A stretch of DNA of 64,000 nt from Lamellibrachia satsuma (taxonomy: Eukaryota > Annelida > Polychaeta > Sabellida > Siboglinidae), in the NCBI GenBank assembly GCA_033239005.1, contig BSQZ01000102.1:912001-976000 (forward strand), written 5' to 3'. Shown here piece after piece: positions 1 to 12,207 of this stretch (position 1 is the stretch's first letter; every line of letters starts with the position of its first letter). The translations under genes and the position numbers were made by a program. The notes beneath the pieces were generated by a model. That model searched no databases, was not told the origin of the DNA, and saw only the letters and a list, made by a program, of their open reading frames with translations.

Positions 1-57
1 ACTTTAAAATTCCATCCTCAACTGATTTAGCCCATCAGGTTAATTGATGTCCAAATA

Positions 58-61
58 TGTG

Positions 62-94
<33 letters not shown>

Positions 95-150
95 CGTGTG
101 TGCGTGTGCGTGTGCGTGTGCGTGTGTGTGTGCGTGTGCGTGTGTGTGTA
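58..150. repeat. (TG)n/(CG)n microsatellite inside a dispersed repeat
   Basis: GT-dinucleotide run with interspersed GCGTGT units. Its flanks (about 1-57 and 160-360) are recognisably similar to the flanks of the 26-bp array at 42.3-44.1 kb, for example the shared CATCCTC, TTCAAATATGT, TTAATAAAA and TCGTTATAT words in the same order. The two are therefore diverged copies of one repeat family. Confidence 0.7.
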
Positions 151-526
151 GTTTAAGTAGTCGAGTTAATAAAAATTACGCACCCTTGTTCAAATCGTCG
201 ACAGAGTAGACATTGGTCGTTATATTTGGTAACTTACAAAGTGAGTATGGATACGACCGTTAGCCTTCAACCAGTTTAACTGAATGTGTCAACAATCGAA
301 GTACGTGAGTTTACCATTTTCACATGAATTAATGTTTGGCCAAGCATTAGATGATAAAATAGTTTGATGGATTATTTCACAAAACTACATATAATAGTTG
401 CACGAACGAGCTGGCACGTCGTACTGAATACTAGGAAGGTTTGATTTTTTTTAATTAATTTAAATGGGACGAGCAAAATATCGAATTCAGAGGGACATTA
501 AGTGTTGGATGTTATTCTATTTGTAG

Positions 527-3500
527 GTGCGAAACCCGGGAACCACGCTATGTCTCGATACGCTCGCTGCAAACGAACATTCATCCTACCGTCTCGCTCT
601 GTTTTCCTGTCAGAAAGGAACCAACCAGGTATTTACCACGACACACAGATTGGTGCACATTAGGGCATCCGGGAAATATTTACCTCATGTTCGTAATAGT
701 CCGAATATGTATATAATGGATTTCACTGACAAAAACTGTCATGATATATGCAATATATGTCCTGTTTAAAATTTCGTCAGCATCGCCTCGACAAAGGCTG
801 TCTTTGTTGCACCACTTCAGTCTCTGATGCTTTTCGTCCAATGCTTCTCCACCCCATCGATCCATCGTCGCCTCCAGGTTCTCTCGGAAACTCAGTCGAC
901 GCCACTCCTTGATATTCATTCATCGTGTCATGCATAATTGTTTTGGAGAGGCTTGTCGATATATAAGCAAAACATTCAATCTAGTTCTTGATCTGCTGAT
1001 CCGTCATCATCCTCTGGAAATCTAAAATTTGTGACGATCCTCCGATATTGATTGACTAGGTGGTTTGCAAGGACTGTCATGATCCGTTCTAGAAAGATGT
1101 TGCAAAGTGTAGCGGAATGTATGTCGGACTCCACTTGATGTGTAAAACTTATTGTGTCATTCGTCAGAACTGAATTATTGGAAGGTGCGACAGTCGTGTT
1201 AGTGTTGTTGGTATTTTTCACACGGAACACACAAGTTGAAGATGTGTTCTAGTGTACTCCTTCCGTCACGTAAGATGTGTTCTTGTGTACTCCTTCCGTC
1301 ACGTAAGATGTGTTCTTGGGTACTCCTTCCGTCACGAAAGCACGCTTGCTCTTATGCAATAACGTTTTCTGCTTGAGGCTTGAGTCTGTTTTGGAGCACC
1401 TTTAGCATGAGTTTGCGTGAATGAATTATTATACTGCTGGTGTGGTAGTGTTGACACATTTGGGGATTTCCCTTCTTTTGTAGAGTAATTATTAAATGTT
1501 GTGTCCCTGTAGTAGATGACTTTCATATCTGTCTGTCAAGTCTTGTTGCAGATTATGGTTTGAACAACTATCGAGTTATCGTATCATATCAATTTTGTTG
1601 GAATATTGTCACTGCCAGCTGATTTTCTCTTTATTAGTGATCTACTAGCCATCTATACTGATTGAGTACCGGAAACCACTTGGCTGATGGTAATTCAACA
1701 AAGCGGGATCTCCATTTGCTTTATAGTTGTATAGTTCACAACAGTATTCCATCCATCAGTTGATGATGTACCTTTACTTTATAACACAAATTCCTGTGCT
1801 GCTTTGGATTTGGACCCTAGCTTGATTTTCCATTTTACATTTTACTGATGTTTCTGCTTAGTTTTATCCATTTCACAAAACTGTTCTTCTATCCATTTGT
1901 TTTGCTTGATGCTTGTCGTTCCTGAACTTGTTATTGATTTCTCTATATTTGGAATTGAGTAAGGCAAACTTCAGAAGCCACAAGTTATGTTATGTTATGT
2001 TATGCTATGTATTGTTATTACGTGTATTAACTGCATTTCGTTTCAAAATAAACCTATTTACTACCAACTTGTTGTATACCGAATAGGTGTAGTAGTACAA
2101 CACTAGAGCACCGTGTGGTACGTCGATTCAAACATACTCGACGTTTATCTGCCTAAGCACATTTCCCAGCGGTTTTCAACGCGTAATGCCACGGCTTATA
2201 GTTTCGTATGATGTCATTTCTGATTTCAGCTGTTCTCCTTAAGCATGAATCACGAGTTACGCCGCGAGTTCCAGTGCGCAGTCGCACTGGATGGGACCGG
2301 ACCTGACGTCCTCATGGACACGTGCCAAGACAACTGGATCACGCAACGGTGGATCTACAATACTGTGAGTCAGTAAATGATGATGATAATAATAATAATA
2401 ATTATTATTATCATTATTGTTATTATTATTATTATAAATTGGGTAAAGTGCCACATATCCGCAACCTACCATCTGGCAAGTGGATAAGGAAGTCATTGGC
2501 TTATCGAGAGTCCAACGATTATTCGTTTATGTCTAACCCTCCCTCATGATACACGGAACCCTCCCTCATGATACACGGAACCCTCCCTCATGATACACGG
2601 AACCCTCCCTCGTGATACACGGAACCCTCCCTCATGATACACGGAACCCTCCCTCATGATACACGGAACCCTCCCTCATGATACACGGAACCCTCCCTCA
2701 TGATACACGGAACCCTACCTCATGATACACGGAACCCTCCCTCATGATACATGGAACCCTCCCTCATGATACACGGAACCCTCCCTCATGATACACGGAA
2801 CCCTCCCTCATGATACACGGAACCCTCCCTCATGACACACGGAACCCTCCCTCATGACACACGAAACTCTCCCTCATGACACACGGAACCCTCAATCACG
2901 ATACATGGAACCCTCCCTCATGATACACGGAAGCCTCCCTCATGATACACGGAACCCTCCCTCATGATACATGGAACCCTCCCTCATGATACATGGAACC
3001 CTCCCTCATGATACATGGAACCCTCCCTCATGATACACGGAACCCTCCCTCATGATATACGGAACCCTCCCTCATGATACATGCCGTATTCGCGCTGCTG
3101 GGATTTACACTATCAGCAGATAAGTTACGCCAATCGTTCTTAAAGTAGACGTCCACTTTGTTCAGCCACCTATAATAGTTATATATCTGAGTTATGTATC
3201 TGATATGTAACTATTTATGGTGAAAAATGACTGGGGTTAGGGTTATAAAATAATACTTTTGATAAAATTTAACGATGTGATTTTCGTTAATTTGACTGCA
3301 AATTCAAATTGGTTTGGGAAGAAATTAAAGTTACTACTACACGTTCGGTCTGCGGGATTTTTGATTTTTTAATGATTTTTAGTGAAATTTCGTTTTCAGC
3401 GTATTTCACTACTAAAACATCTTATCTTTAACATCTAATTCAAACATTTTCATATTGATGTGTCTATATGTAAATAAAATGCTTTATTTGATCACAGTGT

Positions 3501-6500
3501 TGCCGAGAGTTCCTTTGTCTTGCTAACAAATGCAGAAATTATGTGTATTTCACTGCTTCGTTACCGGTACTTTGCCTTACTGGAGGCTGCCATGTTGGAT
3601 ATGTAAATTTAGCTCTTCCTCCCGGATACAAAGCAGGCTTATGTCCAGTGGTAAATGCTCATTAGTATGCAGCCAATCGGCGTTAGAACGCGAGCTGTAT
3701 CCATACGGAAATTTCCCTATATGGCACAAGGCGCCGCAGATCCACACCCTCTCGATTCTGATTGGCTAATGACCGACCTTCGACCTCTTCGGCGTAACAA
3801 CAGAGCGATTCAATATGGCGACCGTTGTTTTTCCTCAGTGATTTTCTCAGTTATTAGTACGCGATTTCTAGTCAAGATGCCAACGGATCGTGGAGTAAAA
3901 CAGTCTACGACGAAATCGTATGGGACGAGGAAGCGAACTCGGCTAGCACAGATGAAATATGCGTGAGAACAGCGGCAAAGATCGACGAACATCGCCGGCG
4001 ATATTGCCATGGCTAGCGGCAGCGGCACTGCCTCGAGTGGCAGCGTGGTCGTCGTGGAAGGTGGCGTCGCTGAACCTGGCGAAATAGACGTTTGTGCTGG
4101 AACTGACGATCACGATTCCGTTAGCGAACCCTCGATCGCGTCCTCGCCACAGACAGATGAGCCAGATGTTGCCGATGACGTCGAACCTCGACAACCCGTG
4201 ACAGACGACAGTTGTCTCTTTGTTCAAGTGTCCTCGTTGAAGAAACTCGTGGAGAACCTTCCGTGCCCAGTTTGCCAGGGAGACTTGACAGTTGTTGTCA
4301 TCGACAAAAGCAAGGGCGCTGTCGTTGGATTCCGCATTCAGTGCACCACTTGTGGACATGTCTGCAGTAAGACACTGTCTTCAGGCAGGATTGGTAATCG
4401 TGGCAGTCGGTCTCCATTTGCCACAACGAGGAGAATGGTGGCAGGCACCATGGACTGTGGTGTTGGATTTTCTGGGCTACGACGGATTTGTTGGTGGCTG
4501 GATTCACCTTGCATCCACCGGAAGACATATGCCAGACACCAGAAACAGGTAGCTGTAGCAGTTGTGGACACAGTGACCAATTGTCTCAACGATGCTGCTG
4601 TTTGTGTGAGGCAAGCATATGCTGAGCTGTCTGGTATCCCTCCAGAGGATGTGAGAGACATCAACGTGTCGTACGACGCATCGTGGATGACACGAGGACA
4701 CCAGTCCTACTATGGCATTGGCAGTGTGATCGACATGATCACCTGCCTTGTGATCGACTACACTGTACTGAGCCTGTACTGCCATGGCTGCACCACTGTG
4801 GGGGACCATATGGACAAAAACACCGACGACTACCGAACATGGAAGGCAAACCATGTTTGCAACAAAAACTTTGAAGGCACTGCCGGTGCAATGGATGCTG
4901 AGATTGCAGAGATCTTGTGGCTCCACTCAGAGCAGAGACACGGCTTCCGCTACGTCACCGTGCTGTCAGATGGTGACGCGAAGACGGACAACCACTTGGT
5001 GTCCCACAATGTCTACGGAGATGACTGCCAGGTCACGAAAGAAGAGTGCGTAAATCACGTGTCGAAGAGGATGGGCACTGCTTTGAGGAAAGTTGCAGCC
5101 GAAGGTCGACAGGAAGGCGTCGTCACTGGTGGAAGGGGCCACGGAAAGCTGACAGCTGCTGCGATTACCAAACTGACGAAGTACTATGGTAATGCCATAT
5201 GTAGCCACCCAGACGATCTGGACGGCATGAGAACTGCAGTGTTTGCGACATTCCTCCAAGCGCTGTCAACTGATGACGACCCACACCACGATCGCTGCCC
5301 AGCTGGGATTTCAAGCTGGTGCTTCTATCAGCGTGTAGTTGCAAAGGGTGAACGACCAGGGCCGCATGAGGACAACGTTGGCACACCACTGTCACGGGAA
5401 CTCGGTCGCTTCGTGAAACCAGTCTACGTGCGTTTTGGTGATGAGAACCTCCTCCTTCGCTGCTTCAGAGTGCAGACGCAGAACCCAAACGAAAGTCTAC
5501 ATTCGGTCATCTGGCGGAAGTGCCTCAAGACTGACTTCCTCGGGAAACTGCGTGTTGAGGCTAGCGCTGCCATCGCCGTCAGTGAGTTCAACCAGGGAAC
5601 AGAGAAGACTGTGGCAGACACAACAGCTGCCCTGGGGTTTCAGCTTGGTGAAGCCCAAGTGAAACTGACACGTTCGAAGGACCGAGAAAGAACTGCAATG
5701 CTGCAAAGAAAGGCTGACGCGCAAGAGAAGAAGAATCGTGAACGTCGACGTCTTCACAGGATTCGCCAGCAAGATATGCTTACGCAGGCTGAAGGTGGAC
5801 CATGCTATGTCTCCGGAGAGTTTTAGGGACTCGTGAAAAAACAAATGGCTCTTTTCAGAGCCAACCACTCTTGGAGAAGAGCTTGCTATATCATCAAATT
5901 ATATTGCATATTTTGTCCATAAGATGTATTTCAAACATATGAATAGTAAGAAAATGTGTATGTACACATTTGAATAGTCAAAAAACCACCTGAATAGTCA
6001 AAAAGTGTATACAGATAAACACAAAAGTTTGTTTTGCTGTTTTCTCAGAATTCTGTTTTTATTCAATACATAAATTTCATGCGGATCCCGAGAGAAAACC
6101 GTAAGACATATTTACTCCAAATTTGAAACACAAATACTCCAAGATATGCACTACAAGCTGTCAAGAGGGAATTTGTATATCAATCCATGTTTCGATTTTA
6201 CCTCCCTGCACATTCATGCACCCTATCTAAATAATCGAAAAATTTATCTACAGTTTTCAAAAAACATTCCTGACATATACTGTTTGGGGAGTAAAAATTC
6301 CTCTTGACAGTTTGTAGGTACATGCATTTACAATACATGTAGCATGTTTTGAATGTTGTAGCAATGTGTATTGTTTTTGGGGATTTGCATGAAAATGGAT
6401 CCCCCCCAAAAATGGCTGCCATTTCCATGGCACCCATCTGTCCCCCCAAAAAACAATTCACCTGTTGTACCTACCTTGACCCACAAAGATCATTTCCACC

Positions 6501-7374
6501 AAGTTTCAGTTCTCTAACATTAAAAAAAAAATCCGCCGCAACCTCTGTCTCCTTAAGTCTGATGTACCATGTTTTGAAAACAAAACAATCTGTCACATGC
6601 GTACATTTTTAAAGCGCGTCTTAAGACTCACTATTTCAAACTTGCTTTTAATGTTTAGTTCAATATACCACTCATATCGTAACGTTTAATTATTTATCCA
6701 TTTATTAATTATTTTAATTGTTTATTATTTTAATTATTTATTAATTATTTATTAATGGATTAATTATTTACTCATGCGTATGCTTTTGTATGTACATTGA
6801 TAGCTTTAGCTTATCTTGCTTAGTACATTTTTGTTTTAATGAAGCTTAAGCCTTATGTTTAATTTTATTACGCACATTTTAGTCCATTTAGTCATTGTAA
6901 ACACCCTTGAACAGAGTTGTACTCTAGATATGAGTGTGAAAATAAAGTGCATTATTATTATCATCGTATTACAAATGTAAACTGTATTTTATTCAGTACT
7001 ATGTATTTTTATTTGTAATATGGCAAGTAACATAAGTATTACACTTCTTCTTGCCCTTTTTTCGACAATTTTATAGTTATGAAATGTTGTTCTGTGATGT
7101 TTGTATATTATTGTTGTTGTTATTGTTGTTGTTGGTGTTGTTGTTGTTGTTGAAATAAAGATTCATTCATAATGAAAGTCCAGTTATCAATGCCATGTTA
7201 TGTTTTTAGAAGACGAAAAAGCTACGTCACTTCAAGTCGAACCTGTGTCTGGACACGGCTGGCCGGGAGAGCGGCAAATACGTGACGGTCAACACGTGCT
7301 CTGGTGTTGACTCCCAGCAGTGGGAATGGGAGAACTGGGTCGGGGAAGCGAACCCAGTTCACGCTGATATCTAA
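527..7374 (+). CDS. Polypeptide N-acetylgalactosaminyltransferase, C-terminal lectin exons (5' part outside window)
   Basis: Three exons encode the ricin-type beta-trefoil lectin tail of a GalNAc-transferase, the Golgi enzyme family that starts mucin-type O-glycosylation. Exons are 527-628, 2230-2364 and 7210-7374 (stop TAA 7372-7374), each a whole number of codons (phase 0), with AG acceptors and GT donors. Exon 1 has the alpha-repeat signature LCLDTLA and ends NQ before the expected VF-type continuation. Exon 2 (LFSLSMN..., W-I-Y-N-T end) is the beta repeat; its CLD is replaced by QCAVALD, so that sugar site may be inactive. Exon 3 has LCLDTAGRESG and QQWEWENW, a typical gamma repeat with the C-terminal QxW. 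The catalytic domain must lie upstream of base 1. The last intron (4.8 kb) holds a 22-bp minisatellite and a complete Mutator-like transposase gene. Exact paralogue not determinable. Confidence 0.82.
629..2229 (+). other. Intron of GalNAc-transferase between lectin exons 1 and 2
   Basis: No coding exon seen. It contains three 33-bp tandem copies of a GTGTACTCCTTCCGTCACG-containing unit (about 1235-1340) and a short TTATG repeat near 1985-2010. The rest shows nothing recognisable. Confidence 0.6.
2380..3130 (-). mobile_element. CR1/L2-like LINE 3' tail interrupted by a 22-bp minisatellite
   Basis: Bases 2456-2545 match the 3' tails of the two longer LINE copies at 31.64 and 39.84 kb (shared GGCAAGTGGATAAGGAAG, TTGGCTTATCGAGAGTCCA). 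Bases 2380-2440 are the (AAT)n-type tail. The LINE tail then runs into about 24 copies of a 22-bp unit (AACCCTCCCTCATGATACAC plus GG). After the array, 3083-3110 resumes LINE tail sequence (CGCTGCTGGGATTTACAC against CGCTGCTAGCAGTTACAC at 31.77 kb). Confidence 0.75.
2540..3082. repeat. 22-bp minisatellite, about 24 copies
   Basis: Near-perfect tandem copies of CATGATACACGGAACCCTCCCT with scattered single-base changes (mostly ACACGG to ACATGG or ATATGG). It lies in the last intron of the GalNAc-transferase. Confidence 0.95.
4009..5826 (+). CDS. Mutator-like DDE transposase (intact single-exon ORF)
   Basis: A 605-aa uninterrupted ORF. The N-terminus is low-complexity and acidic. A Cys4-type zinc knuckle follows (CPVCQGD ... 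CTTCGHVC). The catalytic core is of the animal Mutator-like transposase family: D223 in DASWMTRGHQSYYG, then CHGC; D321/D323 in LSDGDAKTDNH; and the acidic partner E495 in NPNESLHSVIW. The last 60 residues are charged and probably coiled coil. The start ATG has a good context (GCCATGG). Upstream, at 3878-3966, a short out-of-frame ORF (MPTDRGVKQSTTK...) may be a uORF or an upstream coding exon. The gene lies in the same orientation as the GalNAc-transferase, inside its last intron. The lack of any stop or frameshift over 1.8 kb suggests recent mobility or selection. Terminal inverted repeats were not identified with confidence. Confidence 0.85.
   Translation: MASGSGTASSGSVVVVEGGVAEPGEIDVCAGTDDHDSVSEPSIASSPQTDEPDVADDVEPRQPVTDDSCLFVQVSSLKKLVENLPCPVCQGDLTVVVIDKSKGAVVGFRIQCTTCGHVCSKTLSSGRIGNRGSRSPFATTRRMVAGTMDCGVGFSGLRRICWWLDSPCIHRKTYARHQKQVAVAVVDTVTNCLNDAAVCVRQAYAELSGIPPEDVRDINVSYDASWMTRGHQSYYGIGSVIDMITCLVIDYTVLSLYCHGCTTVGDHMDKNTDDYRTWKANHVCNKNFEGTAGAMDAEIAEILWLHSEQRHGFRYVTVLSDGDAKTDNHLVSHNVYGDDCQVTKEECVNHVSKRMGTALRKVAAEGRQEGVVTGGRGHGKLTAAAITKLTKYYGNAICSHPDDLDGMRTAVFATFLQALSTDDDPHHDRCPAGISSWCFYQRVVAKGERPGPHEDNVGTPLSRELGRFVKPVYVRFGDENLLLRCFRVQTQNPNESLHSVIWRKCLKTDFLGKLRVEASAAIAVSEFNQGTEKTVADTTAALGFQLGEAQVKLTRSKDRERTAMLQRKADAQEKKNRERRRLHRIRQQDMLTQAEGGPCYVSGEF
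6500..6965 (+). repeat. Retroelement-like 3' tail with (ATT)n end, in intron
   Basis: AT-rich sequence ending in ACCCTTGAACAGAGTTGTAC ... AATAAAGTGCATTATTATTATC. The same tail organisation, with clear word similarity, occurs at 11.13-11.20 and 17.33-17.40 kb (CACCCGTGAACGGGGCAC ... AATAAAGTATATTATTATT). These are probably 3' ends of one non-LTR or SINE family. No coding part was seen. Confidence 0.5.
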
Positions 7375-8330
7375 CCAAATATCACTTTACTAAAACAAAA
7401 CCCAAGACGCCCGGAATTTACAAGACAGAAACGAAGACAAATAGTTAAGAAATACTAGTTTTATTGGACGTTGCTACGCATACGCAGTGCCACCAATGCA
7501 AGGGTAACACTTATATATGACGTCGCCAGTACACAGTGCAATGCATTTTAGCGACTCATCTTACTAAAATCTACTTAATTTACCCATAAATGGAAACGTT
7601 TATATGAAATACAATGCCTGAAGTGTATATGCCTGACAAGACATGTTTCCTGTCTCTGATATGATAATATTTTAATGATGGCAATAACCTGACCATCAAA
7701 TGTTTCAACCGAGTAGTGGACAACCGTAATATCCTTCTATGCAATTATTATCTCTCCGAAAATTAAGGTAAATTATTTATAAAAATATGCTACTTCATTA
7801 CTTTATTACTGATATGCAACAGCAACAGATATTACTGATATGCAACAGCAACAGATGTGCAAAAATAATGTCACAACCACCTGCTTTGATTGTGTCATGT
7901 ACAAACTTAACTATTGAGTAATGATTAATAACTGTGTTTAGTTTTACACATATATTTGTAAGAACGTTTTGTTTTTTCCTGCAAACATGGCAAATATTTG
8001 TTGAGGCGGCGTTTTGTGAAACATCCATATTATCATTGATTAATTACAAGGATTATAATTATTTGTCTGCATTTGATTGATGAAACACTTAAAAATATTG
8101 ACAGTTTCTGCAGAGGTATGGTTTGTAATTGTTTCTGTGAATAGTGTTCCTTCTCGTCAGCACAGCAAACATTGTCCATAGCAATATCAGCCAGTCTCTG
8201 TCAGCCCGTCTGTTCTGTTTTTAGACCCCGTGACCCTATAATAATGCTATATAATGTAGCCTAGGGTACTGCACTACACTTAAGATATCTGACTGTAGCA
8301 AATTTATATTTGATCATAGCATATTATGAG
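7375..8330. other. Spacer between the two GalNAc-transferase loci
   Basis: 3' flank of the first transferase gene. No ORF or RNA gene could be supported. It contains a small direct repeat (ACAGATATTACTGATATGCA) near 7810-7855. No clear AATAAA follows the stop closely; the first plain one is near 8653. Confidence 0.5.
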
Positions 8331-8333
8331 TAT

Positions 8334-8396
<63 letters not shown>

Positions 8397-8485
8397 CATA
8401 CATACATACATACATACATACATACATACATACATACATACATACATACATACATAGGCTACATACAAACATACATATGTGTGTG

Positions 8486-8557
<72 letters not shown>

Positions 8558-8562
8558 TGTGT
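8330..8562. repeat. Compound microsatellite (TA)n-(CATA)n-(TG)n-(GTGC)n
   Basis: Four successive simple repeats with abrupt unit changes. They lie about 320 bp upstream of the ATG of the second GalNAc-transferase locus. Long ORFs across them are artefacts of the repeats. Confidence 0.95.
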
Positions 8563-8877
8563 GTATAATTAGATATTACTCCAGTTCAGAACAATAATAA
8601 CATTATTAATGCGGCAATATGTTATTGCAATTATTATTTGTTTTCTAGGAACTCCAATAAATTTAACAAATAATTGAATAATGCACATATCATGAGCATC
8701 TTCAAGAAACAAACCCTATATAATTTTTTTCTCCGTCGTTCCGTTTGATGTCGCCACAGGCGGTTGCGCGGTAAAAACGAAAAGGAGCAGTCGAAGGCTG
8801 CTTCTGGACGTTTTTAAAGTTACTTTTCACACATGCGGGTTATTTCCGCCAGAAGGGTTGCCGAGGTATGTGGGAAT

Positions 8878-9190
8878 ATGCACTGGTTCTTCAGGCGACG
8901 TCGGACCAGCCTAATAAAGTTGGCAGCGGGACTGTTTCTCTTGTACGTCGTCTACAGAATAATTAGCGGACCTGTGCCGTGGATGTTACGACAGAGCGGC
9001 TAAATCGTTATATTGTCTACCAAAGGTGGCAACGTAGTAAGGTTGGTCCTGGAGAAAACGGCACCGCCGTCGACATGACTGTGGATCAGAAGAAGGAGGC
9101 TAAGGAGTTGTACAAAAAGGAAGGGATGAATATTGTGGCGAGCGATATTGTGGCGCTCGATCGGGCGCTCGTCGATTCACGCAGCGAACA
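8878..9190 (+). pseudogene. Exon 1 of second GalNAc-transferase locus (signal anchor and stem), frameshifted
   Basis: From ATG 8878 the reading frame encodes a type II Golgi anchor: a basic RRRR cluster, then a hydrophobic segment (LAAGLFLLYVVY), then GPVPWMLRQSG and a stop at 9001-9003. A second frame, open from about 8979, carries the family's stem motif: GPGENGTAV ... KKEGMNIVASDIVALDRALVDSR. This corresponds to the conserved region before the catalytic domain. One single-base shift between 8979 and 9003 would join the two, so this is either a broken gene or a sequence error. The exon ends at CA|GTAGGT (phase 2), which fits the next exon (A|TGT) exactly and gives [14 protein letters not shown]. 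Confidence 0.65.
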
Positions 9191-9289
9191 GTAGGTGGCG
9201 ATGCTGCACATTCGCTAGGTGGCGCAACTGTGTGGCGTAGGATAGGGACACTAGCCTAGTTTTAGCACTAAGCTCACACTCCACAACAA

Positions 9290-9850
<561 letters not shown>

Positions 9851-10019
9851 AATGAAACATGACTTAATTTTGCAATTCCCAAAAGATGGCAAGTGATACT
9901 GACCTCGTTATTATCAATGCCCTGTTATTATCCATTATTGTTTTACACGATTTCCTAATAGTTATAGTGCCTTTTCGTTAGGCGTGATAATACGGCTTCT
10001 TGTTGAAAAAGTATGTGAC

Positions 10020-10625
10020 CATACACAGCACATACATAGAGCGGCTAACTGTAACAATGGTCGTTGATTAGATAACACATACATAGAAGGGCTAACTGTA
10101 ACAATGGTCGTTGATTAGATGACACATATATCACGACTGACTTAGTGAGCGTCTTCTTCTCGAAACGTGTACTCGTCGTTCGAAAATCGTCGTTCGAAAC
10201 AGTGTTCCTCTAAAGCTAACCTTACTAACAATTTGTTTGCACTGAATCGATGGAATATCTGGTACATATTTATAACATAGATCTCTGGCGCAAAAGTGTC
10301 ATCTGATTTTTGTGAAAACGATATATTATAATTAAGCATAGCGACTGGCGAAGCGATGATATGCCGTCACACCTCAATCACGGAAATGTGGCCGAACAAC
10401 AGTTGTTTCATCTACGCAGTGCAAACAAATTGTTAGAAAAATTGTTTTCAGTGAACAACGTGCGATTATCGACCGGTGAATTAACGTCTCGGGAAGACGA
10501 CGCTCACTTTAAAAGTCGGGATGCATGTATTATTCAACCAACGACCGTTGTTACAGTTTGTCCACTCAACTATGTGACGAGATGATCACATACCTGGACG
10601 GGCATACCACAACAACGGTCGTTGA
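10020..10625. repeat. Foldback (inverted-repeat) element, unit 1
   Basis: The two halves are imperfect reverse complements. GTGAGCGTCTTCTTCTCG at 10,147 pairs with the region at 10,490-10,510. AACAATTTGTTTGCACTG at 10,228 pairs with CAGTGCAAACAAATTGTT at 10,418. The outer AACAATGGTCGTTGAT copies pair with ACGACCGTTGTTACAG near 10,540. The outer left arm is itself tandemly duplicated. No transposase. A second copy lies in unit 2 at about 16,205-16,808. Confidence 0.75.
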
Positions 10626-10958
10626 TTGATACTCTAAGGATCTTGCCATGGCAGCAAATATGATACTATCCGTCATTCTGTGAGAAATTGGGTTTAAGAA
10701 TATTTCCCTCACCAGACGCAAAAGGGGGCCCGCAGTCTATGCACGAGATCTTCGAAAACGGGAATGTTGAAGGTATAAAAATCTGATCGTACGGTTATTA
10801 TCTTAAAATCACGTATATTTTTATTTATTTAATATAATCTAAGCTTTTGTTATTTATTATCCAATAATATAGGATCAGGTGTTCAGCTTTTTTGCAAATC
10901 GTTTGCTTTATCATTGCACTTACCTGTAATTTTACTATACATATGTTTATTTAAATAT

Positions 10959-11042
10959 ATATGTATGTATGTATGTATTTATGTATGTATGTATGTATGT
11001 ATGTATGTATGTATGTATGTATGTATGTATGTATGTATACAT
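10959..11042. repeat. (ATGT)n microsatellite and retroelement-like tail (to about 11,205), unit 1
   Basis: (ATGT)n is followed by the tail GTGAACGGGGCAC ... AATAAAGTATATTATT. The same arrangement recurs at 17,150-17,405 in unit 2. Confidence 0.85.
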
Positions 11043-12207
11043 ACTAGCATTTTGTTTCCTAATTTTACCTTTTAGATTTTATTTATTTCTCTTAAAAGCA
11101 TATTTATGTTTCTTAGAAGTTTGCCGATTTTGTAATCACCCGTGAACGGGGCACTACTCCCGGATTTGATGGTGAATAAATAAAGTATATTATTATTATT
11201 ATTATAATTTTTTATTCAAACATATTCACTGACTAAACGTGTTTTAACGAACCGCAATTTTTAAAACATAATTTTTTTTTACAAATGTCGAACTTGTCGT
11301 TTAGTAGATTCGCGAACATTTGTTGAAAATGTCCTATACTTGTGAAAAACGCTTATCGGTGTCCGGCATTCACGGGATCACTCGATGGGCATATAACGAA
11401 CACCCATAAAATTACGTTCCCCTCCGCACGGAATGTTAACACGATAAACATTCAAATTAAACAGATAGTTGTTGAGGGTAACAACGGGCAGACTGTGTAC
11501 CACACTCCCAATAGTGGCGCCACTGCATATCACTGCCACAACTTGATTATAATTTTAAAATGGCCAATTGCGCAGTGGTATAAACGAATGGTATAAACGA
11601 AGGCAACGCGGTTGTTGTTTAAGACTTGTTACGTCATTGCAACTGTGCATTGCAAATGTGCAAATTGTGTATACGTAGTTTAGTTTCAAGCAAAAACGAA
11701 CGTTATAGTATGTTTAATGCAAACACTATCCGCAGTTGCATGCAATTGAAATTAAGATATTCTTAAAAAAAATTAGTAGTGTACCATATGAAATAACGAT
11801 GTGCTGAGTCTGCACATGAAATGTAAGTTAAATGGCAGTGATGAAATGGTGGGTGGCGCCACTGGTGCAGAGTTTGGCGTTGTACCTCTAAGATTTAGAA
11901 AATCTGGTTATGGTGACCTAGTAACATGGATAGTTCAGCATTCAGCCCAGACAATTTAAGTTATAATTTAAACATCACAGTCGCTCCTATGAGTGCCATC
12001 ATGTCTGGTCTTAATAGAAGTTTCTCTGACCCATATTAATGATATGCTTTGCCTAAAATATGGTTATTATTATTTTCAGCATATGCATGCGATCTGTTTA
12101 ATGTAATAAGTGTACATTATACTTATAGCTATAGTTACTGTTATGCCAAATGTCAATGATGTTATGGTCATGTACGTAAATATCGTAATTATGCATTCCT
12201 CTCCTAG

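Noticed and set aside
3345..6540. Terminal inverted repeats of the Mutator-like element
   Set aside because: The candidate ends share a short GCGG plus T-rich stretch only; too AT-rich and imperfect to claim boundaries without an alignment.
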